Origin: Cornus controversa
Taxonomy: Eukaryota > Streptophyta > Magnoliopsida > Cornales > Cornaceae
Reading direction: 5' to 3'
Assembly (NCBI GenBank): GCA_026545225.1
Contig: CM048846.1
Location: forward strand, 83,779,270 to 83,843,269
Length of the DNA stretch: 64,000 bases
Positions within the stretch are counted from its first letter, which is position 1. Each line of letters starts with the position of its first letter. Under the pieces are notes generated by a model. It worked only from the letters and a program-made list of their open reading frames with translations. It searched no databases and was not told the DNA's origin. Below, piece by piece: positions 1 to 11,440 of the stretch. The position numbers and the translations under genes were made by a program.

Positions 1-135
1 TTAGTAAGGAAGGATATGATAGCATGTGGTTTGACTAAGGCTATGACCTTAAATAGAGCGGAATGGAAACATAAAATTCATGTAGCCGACCTCAAGTAGT
101 TGGGAAAAGGCTTGGTTGTTGTTGTAGTCTATAAT
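1..135 (+). mobile_element. LINE (non-LTR retrotransposon) 3' end
   Basis: One frame reads as the very end of a plant LINE reverse-transcriptase ORF (VRKDMIACGLTKAMTLNRAE, then WKHKIHVADLK and a stop). It is followed by the short TTG-rich tail GGTTGTTGTTGTAG that closes these elements. Only the extreme 3' end is in the window. It lies upstream of the ARF-GAP exons, so probably in an intron of that gene. The family tail motif is remembered, not searched. Confidence 0.75.
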
Positions 136-1334
136 ATCCAAAATGTAGAATCTGCCAGCATTCATAATCTCTCATTCATTTTCCGATGAGTAGCTAAGAT
201 GGTTTTTCACACTAGTTGTAAGCTTCTGACTTGGTGCAAGTGCTAACGTTAAGATGCGTAGGGTCATTAAGAAATTAGAGGGTAGGTATAACCCTTACTT
301 TCCACCCACCCACCCTCCCGTGCCCCTCCTCTCTTGTGCGATTCAAAATTTAAGATTACTGCATTTGGCTTAGTGAAGTTGGTCATAATTTGCCATGTTG
401 CCTAATATAACCTATGCCATGGGTTTCGTTTGATTGAGCTAGAAAAACATCATGCTTGTTTTTCATTTTGGGATCCTTTTCTGCTTCAATCTTTTTTTGT
501 GTTTGTATCTCTACTTAGTACTTCCATTTTATGCAAAGGAAAAAAATACATATAAAATAAAATTATTTTCATTTGTTGTCCATCTTCGTGGAGGTTTAAT
601 TAATTTCTCAGTTTTGGAAAGAAAACTAATGAAAGAACAGTTTTTTGTTTATTCTTCCAAGAAGAATATCTATTATTGGCAAAACCTATTCAATACATTT
701 TTAGAGTGAAGGCAGGCACAAAGCTTTTTGGTGAATATGAATTTTGGAGTAGAATCTGGTTCTATCTAATTTGTTTCATTTTGCTTTAATTATCATCAGT
801 GATATGCTGTGAATATTGTAATGCGTATCTTCATTTTTTGTTGCTCAATGATCAAAGTTTTTGCTAGAACATCTTACAGAACAGTGGCAATTGGTGTCCC
901 TGATGTTCAACAAGGTTTCCATTTGTTGCATCAGATAAAACCATTTTGTTTCAGTTTCATCTTTAGATCTTGACTAGGAGATGCTATTTAGTAGTAGGCA
1001 TTAAGGTGTTGGGAAAGGGCGAAGAAGCTCAGGTTGTCAGCTTGTATTTTATGGTAACAGATGTTTCATTGTCTTTTTTTTTTTTTTTTTTTAATATTAT
1101 GGGTTTGGATGGATTCTCTGTGTTAGGCAAGTCTTGTTTGACATCATATGTATACTAATAAGCTTCTGATTTAGCTCACATTCATGGAGCAAAAATATGG
1201 TGATCCCTTCTCCAGTCGCACTTATGAAAATTTAATATCTGTGCAATAACTTTATGATCTTTCCATGAATGTATACCTTGTCCACTGATTTTGTGAATTA
1301 TATTCGATATAAGTGACTAGAAGAAATAGTGTTT
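136..1334. other. Intronic or intergenic sequence, no gene seen
   Basis: AT-rich, T-rich sequence with only short chance ORFs and a T homopolymer run near 1074-1092. I see no exon of the ARF-GAP gene here with confidence. It is most simply a long intron of the gene whose last exons begin at 2072. Confidence 0.5.
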
Positions 1335-1640
1335 ATAATCAAAGTGTGAGGGAGAAATTAGCAGTGTCACCTATTAGTGATGAAAAGAGAGATTAGATTT
1401 AGGTGGTATGGACATATAGAACATAGACCTATAGATGCACCCATGAGAAAAGGAAGATTAGTTTGTATAGAAGGTAAGAGACAGAGGCGCACCAAAATTA
1501 ACATTGGATAAATTATTAGAAATGATTCTAAAAAGTCAAATATATTGGAGAAGTGATTGTAGTAGAAAGAAATGGAAAATGAGACCGTGTTTGTACGGGG
1601 ATGAAAGCAAGGATTATGATGATGTTCCTTAAAGTTTGGG
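1335..1640 (+). mobile_element. LINE 3' fragment (degraded)
   Basis: A frame on the plus strand reads EIRLRWYGHIEHRPIDAPMR, then KGRLVCIEGKRQRRTK and stops. This is the conserved block near the C-terminus of plant LINE reverse transcriptases (RWFGHV..RP.DAP.R). Several stops and gaps follow, and the sequence ends near a GATGATG-type tail around 1618-1626. This is a dead fragment in the same presumed intron as the LINE tail at the window start, but not contiguous with it. Confidence 0.7.
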
Positions 1641-2071
1641 AAGCTGGTTCTATGTCTGAGTCATTTAACAGCTAATGTCCAAGGTTCTTCCCCTAACAAT
1701 GAAAATTCATTTTTAGGTTAGAAGACTCCTGACCCGCATCTACTCAGAGCATCGGTTGCAATGCTTATGCTTTTAGATGAATGCGTGTAATCTTGACAGT
1801 CGACACTTAGATCCATATTGAAGGTTGACCGAGCAGCTTCAATATTTTTTTGTCCTTCAGATGTTTTGATAGTTCGTCTTTCTTTTCTCCCCTCCCCTTC
1901 CCCCTTTCTTTGAAACATGTACAAGGACTGATGTACCACATTGCTTATCTCCATATGTTTATCTCAGTGCTTGCAATTGATATGAATTTGTACCTACCCC
2001 GAAAAAAAAACGATATGAATTTGTAATGCTTGTCCTTGTCTAATTTTTTTTCTTTACATTTATATTATCAG

Positions 2072-3432
2072 ATCCAGGAAACTGATGAAGCAAGGAAGAA
2101 GTTCTCTAATGCAAAATCTATTTCGTCAGCCCAGTTTTTTGGGGATCCGAACAAAGCAGGGGATATGGACACTCAAGTTACCTTGCAGAAGTTCTCGGTA
2201 TGTACCTGCTGTTACCAATATTTGTTGGAAAATCTTAAGCTGCACTTGGTTTCAAGTCATATTCTTTAAGATTTTTTATTTTCTCAAACATCATACCATT
2301 TATGGGGCAGTCTTTGATGCTTTTCTTTCTCTCTCTACAATCATATTATTTGATGCTGTCCTATTATATGTTGCACTAAATATAACCTGCCAGATTGATC
2401 TTAGATAATATATAGGATCAATCAAGTATCTGCATGCAACTTAAAGAGGAATAACTTCTAATCTTTACTCAAATGAAATACAGCATACTAGTATGTCTTA
2501 AATTTACTTATCGATCTGATCATTTCTTCTCTTCTTCTTTTTTTCCTTTTTATTTATTTATTTCTTTTAATGGGAAATGAAGTTAGCTGATGGTTATGGC
2601 ATTATTGCAATTTTTGGTCACAACTTCCACAAGGAATAACTTCTAATGTTGCATGATTCATGATTAGCAGTTGCTGAACAGAGTAAAATTAAGTATGATA
2701 AAACTTAAAAGAGTTATGTGTACGTGAGAGTTAAATTAGTGAAGGTGTAAAGATAGTTTTTTTTTTTTTAATTCCCTGTAAAGTATATTTATATAGAAAT
2801 TTATTCTTAGTAGACCACTTTCTGAGCTTCAAAATGGCTCTTCTATCTTCTCATGCTGCTTCCTTCAGGAATTATTGTCTGAAATATCTCAATTTAAAAA
2901 GTGGACATTATCTGGGAATTTTAGTGGCCATTCTCCTCTCTTACTCTGTGAAGTAGATGTATGTATAGGATAAAATTGGTTATGAGTTTTTTACTCTTCT
3001 AGATATAATTTCTCCTTTTCTTGTTTTATAGGGTTCAACAGCCATCTCTAGTGCCGATCTCTTTGGTCATGATGCAGATAATTCTACTCTTGATATCACT
3101 GCAAGTGACCTCCTTAACCGACTCTCTTTCCAGGTACGATTTTCAACTTTTTGGTGTTCCCTGTCGGGGGGAACAAACGTATCAACATAAAGTCGTGCTT
3201 GTGGTATTAGTCATTTTCCGATCTCCTGAGAAATTGAGATACTTTTTTACCTCTTCAATCTAAATATTTGTTTCTGTTAAGCAGTTAATTTAGGGTTAAT
3301 CATGAGTTGGTTTTTCCATTTCAGGCACAACAAGACATCTCCTCTATTAAGAATATTGCAGGAGAGACCGGGAAGAAACTAGGTTCCCTGGCGTCCACTT
3401 TGTTAACTGATCTTCAGGACAGAATCCTCTGA
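2072..3432 (+). CDS. AGD8/9: ARF GTPase-activating protein, AGD8/AGD9-like, C-terminal exons
   Basis: Three exons join in frame: 2072-2197, 3032-3133 and 3325-3432 (stop TGA 3430-3432). All introns have GT-AG ends. They give the last 111 residues of the protein. The translation contains [20 protein letters not shown], then [20 protein letters not shown], and ends [16 protein letters not shown], which matches what I know of the C-termini of plant AGD8/9/10. These proteins stimulate GTP hydrolysis by ARF small GTPases in vesicle traffic at the Golgi. The catalytic zinc-finger ARF-GAP domain would be N-terminal and lies upstream of the window, so activity cannot be judged. A polyadenylation-like AATAAA lies at 3548-3553. 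The UBP gene follows in the same orientation 2.9 kb downstream. No frameshift or stop is seen in these exons. Confidence 0.93.
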
Positions 3433-3853
3433 TTGTGTAGTGTTTGTGTTGAAAATCGTCGGAAGAGTTTGTAACAGTAGCAGCAGCAGCCAGTATTTTA
3501 TCTTGTGGATGTACAAGGGTTCATAAAAATTCTTTCAGAAAGACAAAAATAAACTGTTAAAACACTCCTCAGGTTAATGTTTTAGCTGGTGTTGTTTTAA
3601 ATTTTAGCAAGAGGAACTGTTTGAAGATAGATTATGTTTTTATTTCTTTTGTTTTATATAAGACATTTCAAGTTTGTTGATCATCTGTTTCCACACATTT
3701 TTCTCTGTATGAACTACACAGAAGGGATTGAAATTAACCTTTTGATTGGAGGAAGATTGAAAGCCTGAAAAAATTGGTGTTCTGAACAGGGAGGATGGCA
3801 TAAAACGAATTCTCTCTTTTTTTTTATTTAATCTTTTTATTTTAATTTTAAGT
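3433..3853 (+). other. 3' UTR and short spacer after the ARF-GAP gene
   Basis: Begins just after the TGA stop. It holds a CAG-type trinucleotide run (3478-3490) and an AATAAA signal at 3548-3553, so the transcript probably ends shortly after 3570. The rest is AT-rich spacer up to the MITE. Confidence 0.5.
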
Positions 3854-4402
3854 AATGCTATTGTGAGGTCTCTCTCATGACACTTGTCATGAGCTCTTCT
3901 TTAAATAAACACATTTTGGACCAAAAAAAATAATACAAATTATATTGTCCATGTAACCAATAATAAAGTTATATATATATATATATATATATTACTGTGA
4001 AAAATTCAGTTCAAAATATTATAAAATAAAATTTTATTTGACGGTCATAAATATGACGGTCAAAATTGATAGTATAATTTGGTCAAATGTAGTCAAGTTT
4101 AAAAGTTTGATTAATTCGTGTAATTTATTGTAAATGCTTTTTGACATGTACGAATTTTTGACTGTACAATTCTCATACAATCTTCTTTCAAACGGTTGAA
4201 TGCGTGCTAAAAACAAATTCTTACATCTAAATTGTGTTAGATATGCAAATAATCATAATTTTATTACTCTAATTGTTCAAAAAGAAATCACAAACTCACA
4301 AAGAACTCATGACAAGTGTCACGCGGAAGACCAATTAATCCCGCATAAAGCCTTTGACTTTTCAAAGGAAAAGTGTCATGCGGAACACCTCATAGCAGCA
4401 TT
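3854..4402. mobile_element. MITE-like element with terminal inverted repeats
   Basis: The left end AATGCTATTGTGAGGT pairs with the right end ACCTCATAGCAGCATT. A second matching pair lies further in: TCATGACACTTGTCATGAGC on the left against CTCATGACAAGTGTCACGCG on the right. The interior is AT-rich with a TA microsatellite (about 3971-3992) and has no transposase ORF. About 549 bp, so a non-autonomous DNA transposon is the simplest reading. A clear target-site duplication was not found (ATTTTAAGT against ATTTTCTAT is only partial), so the superfamily is not assigned. Confidence 0.65.
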
Positions 4403-6354
4403 ATTTTCTATTTTTTACATTATATATATATATTTTATTTATTATTATTATTATTATTTTTGGTTGGATGCCATAGTAATTTTCTTATGAAATTCTTGTA
4501 TGAGATCATTACTTTATTTTCTGTTCATAATTCTAGAAATAAGTCTTCAAAAATTAAAATCTAATCTATACTTTTGTCCACCTAATCAAAAGAAGGAAAA
4601 AATCTGCCAAAGCAACAAAACTATGGAAATGATGTTCACAGTAATCTGAATTTCTTTATGGACTCTAATTTTAAGAAAATAAATAATAAATTCTCAGTTC
4701 AATTTTAAAATTGAGTAGGATTCGAGTAATCTGATTTATTGTGGAGTAATAAATGACATCGTCTGTGAAAAGCAAGGTCTATTAAGGTAAGTTCCTTTTT
4801 AAAATCATCCCTTAAATGACAATGCAAAGTGCCTTTTGCTATTAGTTTTGAATTTTGAAAACAATGTGCATGAATTATTTATAGAGCGACTATTTTATTC
4901 AAAAAATAAAAATAAAAATAAAAGTGTTGTTGCACTAATGAACCAAATTTAAATTAGTTTAGTTTTACAGATTAAACTTAAGTAAAAATTATAGTATAAC
5001 ATTAACTATATTTAGCCTAAATTAAACCTTATGTTTGTGATGTAGATAAAATTCCTCTAGTGTATTTGTAGTTTCAAAAATCATCCAAGACCATAGCAAT
5101 AATATGACATGCTAACAAAAAATGCAATACTTGTTAGTTGTTACCAACCAAATATCTATCTACTAGTGTATTGTCCGTGTTTACTGCACTATAACAAAAA
5201 ATGTTGAACTGAATTATTTTATAAGTATAAGGGTAGATGTGCATATGAATTAAATTGTGAATATAGTGGGTGAATTATGATCGTTAGATCGATGATAAAA
5301 AAAATTATTTTAAACCATAGATAAATATAGATATTTTGAAACATAAAATTAATTTTTAAGTAATTTTTACCGTTAAATTGTGATTTTTATTTTGAAAGAA
5401 TATTCAAACACAATGTTTAAATTTTTATATAAATATATAGTACAGTTTTAGATTGAATTTGATTGGACTAATGGTTTAAATAGTTTCAAGTGGACCCCTG
5501 CATAAACCAGAAGGAAAGGAAAATAGAATACGAATGGGATGAAGGAAAAGGGAAGAAGTATAGGAGAAGAAAAGGGAATAAAGAGAGGATAGAGACTCCT
5601 CTCTTTGGGGGTTCATTGTATCACATTTTTCTCCTCTTTCTCAAAAGTGAGAGGAAATGAGAGAATATATTACCTTTATCTTTTTATTTTATTTTTATAA
5701 TTTATCCTTTTAAAAAGTATTTTTCATAATTATATACTCTGTATATATTTTCAGAAATTAGTATTTTTCTTTATTATAGGGACATAATGAAGGACTCCTT
5801 TTTTCTTGTCATTCATCATTTCTTTTATTATTATTTTCTGAATTTTTAAATTTTTTATACTTTGTTAAAAAATTTAAATTTATAAAATTTTATTTTCAGA
5901 TAACTAAGCCAAACAATTCTCTCTCTATCTCTTTTTATTTTCAGGTAGGTGAACCAAACAATCTGGTTTTCTCTCTCTCTTTCTCTCTATATATATATAT
6001 ATTATATTTTTCTTTTATTAAATTACCAAATAGTGGGCCTTACCACTCTCTCCCTCTCTCGTCTCTGTTTGGATCTCAAGCGTAAAACTGAAATGGCGGT
6101 TCCATTTTCCCTCCCTTTTCAAAAGTCAAAATCAACTGAAACGTTCTACTCATATTTTGACTTTCCCTCTTCTTTCTCCACCACCGAAAGCTAAATCTTT
6201 CATCAAATCTCTCTTTCCTTTGCCATACCCACATTTTCATATTTCAATTCCCCCCCAAAAATTGTCCCAAATCCACTCCTTCCAACAACCCTAATTTCAT
6301 CACCAAATCCACATATCCATTTTCCCTCTCTAAAACTATTCTCTCTCTAATCGA
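4403..6354 (+). other. AT-rich intergenic region and UBP promoter/5' leader
   Basis: No gene is seen from 4403 to about 5880: AT-rich, low complexity, with purine-rich and pyrimidine-rich patches at 5500-5660. From about 5915 to 6354 the sequence turns CT-rich (CTCTCT runs), with a TATATATA stretch at 5988-6002. This is typical of a plant core promoter and 5' untranslated leader for the UBP gene starting at 6355. The exact TATA box and transcription start cannot be fixed by eye. Confidence 0.45.
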
Positions 6355-9300
6355 ATGGATACCCAGCTCGCAAAAAATCCAGAAACTGAATCTGCACCCT
6401 CAGATTCAGTTGATCTCCAGCAAACCATAGATGGGTCTGCCCCAAATTCACCTCCTACTCTGTCTCCTGAACAAGCCCTAGATGATCTGCTTCACTTATC
6501 ACCAGTTTCTGTGGAACCACACACAGATAATTTATCGCCTTGCGGTGATTGTAAATCTGATTCGGCTTTCTTTCATGACGTGGAATCAGAAAAAGGCGGA
6601 GAAGAAGAAGAAGAACCAGACCCAGTACATTCTTCGCCGGTTAGTACATTTTCAATGTACTCGTCTTCACATTGGTCTAATTGGTCTACGCCTCGGGACT
6701 CCCTTGGAGCCACCAAGCGTTCGGCATCGATTTGGTCTGAACCGTGGTCTTCAGCAGGAGATACCGAGCCCTTGCCGTCGGATTGGTCTGAAGAAACCGA
6801 AACCAAGTCATTGGTTCAAGTTTCTCCGGTTTTGTCTAGTGGAATTAAACCATATGTGGTGGTATGCTGTTCTGAATCTTTATGTAAATGTCGAATTTTG
6901 TGTTATTATTATTATTTTTTGATTTAGAAATGTGGGTATTTCAATATTCTTCATTTTGTGAATTTGCAGGGTGCAGGGCTTGTAAACCTAGGCAACACTT
7001 GCTTCCTCAATGCAGTATTGCAATGTTTTACACACACCGTGCCACTTGTTAAGGGTCTTCGTTCATGCAATCACCCGATGCCCTGTGATCGTAAGATCTA
7101 TGCTCCTATTGTGCCTAGTTCGTCTCATTGTATATTTAATTTCATATTTGATCTATGGTTTTGGTTTGTAAATGTTAATTGTTCTTTGCATTTTGTTTTA
7201 AAACAAAATTTTGTTTCATGATTTTTGTGGGTAAAGTATATAGTTGAAATTTGATTTTTGAAATGGCAGTTGCAGGTAATAGTGAAGGGTTTTGTGCACT
7301 TTGTGCTCTTTGTAGCCACATTGAACTTTCGCTAGCTTCTACTGGTGGAGTTGTCTCTCCACTGAAACTTGTCGACAATTTGAGCTGTATCCTCTTTGAT
7401 CTTTCTTTATTATTGTGTTCTTTTTTACTTATACTGTTTTGACATGTTTTTTGTAACTGTAAATTGTAATGTAATGGGCTTCTCTAGATAGTTAAATTTT
7501 TGTGCATGTATCCTTCTGTTTTTAGGGGTATGTAACAAAATAGTTTTCCTTGCTGGATGTGAGTTGTATTAAGCCAAATTGAACTATTTAGAACTTCTGG
7601 TTGACTTATTCCTATATGTCTTTGGTGGTGCACTGTTTTGCTATTATGTGCTTTTTCAAATATTCAGTACCATTTTTAGATTTGTGTTGTTGTGCTAGAT
7701 GCTTGAATACTATTTGTCCAATGACTTTGTGTCATTGTGATTCTTAACTTATAAATTACCAGATTTTTCATCTGACTTTCGGAGATTCCAACAAGAAGAT
7801 GCTCATGAGTTCATTCAGTGCTTGTTGGATAGACTTGACAGTTGCATTCAGTTGAAGACAAAGGATAAAACTCTGTCTTCACATGGTGACAACTTTGTGA
7901 AGCAGGTTTTTGGTGGTCGGCTCATTAGCCAAGTATGAACTCGATAATGATTTCCACTTCTTCCTTGTGTTCTTTACTATTTTGAATGTTGCTGTTAATA
8001 TAGGCCTTTTAAAATTCTTTATTGGCGAGTGTAGTTTACAGGATCTTTTATTGATCAGTTAGTGTTTTTGAATTTCAGCTTCAATGTTGCAACTGTGGTC
8101 ACTGTTCTGACACTTATGAACCCTTGATTGACCTAAGCTTGGAAATTGAGGATGTGGATACTCTATCAAGTGCTCTCCAATCCTTCACCAAGGTGGAAAA
8201 AATTGAAGATCCAGAGACAAAGTTTACATGTGAAAACTGCAAGGAAGAAGTGTCAGTAGAGAAGCAGCTTATGCTGGACCAGGCCCCTTCAGTTGCAGCA
8301 TTCCATCTAAAGAGATTCAAGAATGATGGGTCTTATGTTGAAAAGATTGATAAGCATGTGCAGTTTCCACTGGAGTTGGATTTGCTGGCGTACACCAATG
8401 GCAATCAAAATGATGATGTGAGTTTCTGGGTATCCATTATTTATTTATTTATTTTATTATTATTTCTTAACCCCAAGCATTTTATAAACAAGTCACGTGC
8501 AGGAATGAACTGCCTTGGTCCATGTTGTGCTGACATCTACTAATCTCTCTCTCATAGGTGAACTTGAAATATGATCTGTATGCAGTTGTGGTGCATATAG
8601 GATTCTCATCTACTTCTGGGCATTACTATTGCTTCATTCGGACCAGTCCAGACACATGGCACAAGTTGGATGACTCAAAGGTAATATTTTTGTCAATATA
8701 GTATGGTGTTAGCAATTGAGATCTTCTTTCTTGAATTTGAGATTTGCATTATTTTTAGTGTATATGTGAAAACTTTGGCCCTACAACAACCACCAAAAGA
8801 AAAAGAAAAGAAAAAAAAAAGCCTTTCCACATCTACTAGGGGATGGTTACACGAATCTTATTTTTTTATTCTACTCTATCTAAGGTAATAGAGTCGTTCG
8901 GACCACCTGTTATCATATCTTTCCTTACTAACTCTACCCATGTAAATTTTGGTCTTCTCCTTCTCCTAGCATTACCTTCAATGTGGATCATATCATTCTT
9001 CCTAATTGGTACATCTAGTGGTCTTCTTTGCACTTGTTTCCAAACCATCTTAGTCGATTTTATTTCCAATTGGTGATTGTTCAACCATTTGGTGAATGTG
9101 TTCATTTCTAGTTCTATCCTTTATTGTCTTACCGCACATTGATCTCATCATTTGCATTTCTGCCACTTACTTTATGCATATGCCATTTCTTAGTTGCTCG
9201 ACCTTGACCTTAGGAACTGTTAAATGGCAAAATGGGATATATGTCTTATCCTGAACAGTCTGTCGTAGTTAATTACTGTAAAATAATCTAAGCTGCAAAT

Positions 9301-10414
9301 TTTGGGTGGACATTTCAATCTTATTTTGTTATCTTTTTGGCTCAAGTACCCAACTTTCTTCCCCACTTATCTGAAATAATCCAAAGTTTCTTGTAATGTT
9401 GTGATCTTAAGCGCGGATATTATGATTCTGTGATCCCTATTCAAGTTGAAATTTTATAGGCTGTAATTCTATAAGAGGATATAGGATGTGATACCAATTA
9501 AGGACAACATTTTAGTAGTCCTTTCCCCTTTTCCTTGTGTTCTTAATTATTCATTTATTTATTTTTGCTTAATAGTAATATATTGGCTTGGAGAAAAGAT
9601 ACTAATATGTTGACTGACATCTTGAAGGTTACTAGTGTTGGAGAAGATTTTGTGCTTGCTCAAGAGGCCTACATTCTTTTCTATGCCAAGCAGGGCACAC
9701 CCTGGTTTTCAAGTTTTATGGAAGAAGAAAAGCCTTTCTTTGATCCGAATATATCCAACACTTCACCCAAGTCAGTCTTAGATAATGTGGATCACAATTG
9801 TACATTGTCTCCTAGTGGGGCGAATAGCCATAATTATGAAGCCAATGAAACCAGAGATACTACAAATGGAATTTGTACAGAGTTTTCTAGCAAAACAATA
9901 CATGACAGTCGCAAAATACACACTCCAGTATCAGTTGGGGTAAGTAATTCTTGTGGTGGAACCGAGGCTGAAAAAACGCATACCCCATCTCCTCTAGGTG
10001 AAAATAATTGCAGTAGGAAGTCTAATGAAATAAAAAGCAGTGTCATCACTCCTCAAACGCCACCAAGGTCTCCGAGCCCTGATCTATATGCAGACGAGCC
10101 TCCAGGTAAATTCCATGTCTAAATCTTGAGTATGTTCCAATTTGACAACTTCGTAATAAAAACTAACACTAAATGGAATAACATTTGCAGAAGTGGTTTA
10201 TTCGATCCCGCGTGCTCATCTGAAATTAAAGAATAAGGCCTCTTGCAAAAGACCATTAAACAAGGATCTGGAGGATCCGGAGAGAAAAGAGGCTTGTAGA
10301 ATGCTGAAAAAAATGACCGGTTCAAGGAGCTCACGATTGTTTGCTGCCATGAGTGGGTCTCACAGTGAAGGTTCTCTGAACAAGAAGAGCAGACGAACAG
10401 GGTTGTCTCATTAA
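6355..10414 (+). CDS. UBP20/21: Ubiquitin carboxyl-terminal hydrolase, UBP20/UBP21-like, complete
   Basis: Eight exons join in frame with GT-AG introns: 6355-6861, 6970-7090, 7276-7386, 7763-7932, 8079-8417, 8558-8680, 9628-10105 and 10191-10414, giving 690 residues. This is a cysteine protease that removes ubiquitin from proteins. Residues 1-169 are acidic and Ser-rich and look disordered. The Cys box GLVNLGNTCFLNAVLQC puts the nucleophile at Cys180. A QQEDAHEF motif follows in exon 4. Zinc-ribbon-like CxxC pairs (CNCGHC, CENC) lie in exon 5. The His box GHYYCFIR has the catalytic His at 438, and WHKLDDS supplies the acidic residue at Asp454. The triad is intact, so the enzyme should be active. 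The tail after about residue 500 is Ser/Pro-rich, then basic. Length fits the roughly 700 residues of the plant UBP20/21 group. ATG 6355 is the first ATG that keeps the frame. The intron between exons 6 and 7 (8681-9627) carries an antisense LINE fragment. Confidence 0.96.
8775..9110 (-). mobile_element. LINE 3' fragment, antisense in UBP intron 6
   Basis: The minus strand reads TKMVWKQVQRRPLDVPIRKN, then DMIHIEGNARRRRRPKFTWV and ELVRKDMITGGPNDSITLDR. This is the C-terminal block of a plant LINE reverse transcriptase (QRRP.D.P.R, RPK.TW.E.VRKDM). On the minus strand it ends at about 8775 with GGTTGTTGTAGGGCC, the same kind of TTG tail as the LINE at the window start. It sits wholly within the intron between 8681 and 9627, so it is spliced out. 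Confidence 0.82.
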
Positions 10415-11440
10415 GGAGGTGGCAGCTTCTTCAAGTGCTTGTTGTAATCCCAATCTCAGTTTCTTTCATGAGACTGGTGGCGGCTGGAGATTTTTGCCGA
10501 ACAGGTGTGAAGTTTAGTTGAAAATAATTGGTCTTTGAATCTTTTCCAAAGTAGATGTTACTGGACATTAAGTTGTTAACAGAAATTCTTCTTTTTTGTT
10601 TATACTTCCCTCTGATGTAAAAGTTAAGGGTTCATTTGACTATTCTGGCGCTAATGTTTTTAATGAAGAGAAAGGTTTTAGTTTATGAACTAGATTGAAA
10701 CCTCTTTGTTGGGTTTTTTACTTGCCATTTATTTAAATAATTTGGGTGTTTACAGGGATCTATTTCTATGTGATAAATTCATGTTTGACTGAAATAAATA
10801 GCTGGGATTGGGAAAATTGGAGAATGATCTGTGAATTTGTCATAATGTTTAAGATATTGTGGCTAGAAAAAGGTTCTATGACCCGACTGATGCCTATCCA
10901 TAGGCTACAGAAAATAAGTATTATTTTGCTGCTTGAGATAAGGAAATTGAATTGAGTTTGTGATTTAATAATTTAAAAAGTGGGAAGTTAATAATTGAAT
11001 ATAGTTGTTCAGCATGAGATGACAAGTGTGATTTGTCCAATGCCAAGCATAGTTGATTACTAAGAAAAATCTGATTTAAACAATAGCCAAGGTATGGAAG
11101 AATCAGAAGACAATTTTAGATTGTGTTTAAAAGGAATGTTGCACTAAATGTTGTAATGTTACGTTGGATTGTATGGAATTGGTGTCTTGAAATTCAATTT
11201 CAAAACTCAAAATTTTTTTTATTTCAATTTTAGGATACTAATTTCATGCAATCGAACATAACATAAATATTTTATTACTGAGTAGATTACATAATTGAAG
11301 AAGATTAAAGTTATGTTTGAGAGTACCAAATTAGTGAATTAGAATTGAAATTAAAATTATCCAACAGTTAAATAACCACCAATCAATGGAAATATGTTTA
11401 ATTGGGTTATGTACCTTTTGGGATAAATGAAGATTACTGG
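10415..11440. other. UBP 3' UTR and AT-rich spacer
   Basis: The 3' untranslated region of the UBP gene follows the TAA at 10412-10414. I cannot place the poly(A) site. From about 10,700 to 11,440 the sequence is AT-rich with scattered short ORFs only. No gene, RNA or repeat was recognised. Confidence 0.4.

Noticed and set aside
10746-10955. Short ORFs in the region after the UBP gene
   Set aside because: AT-rich chance frames with no domain, no splice partners and no codon bias.
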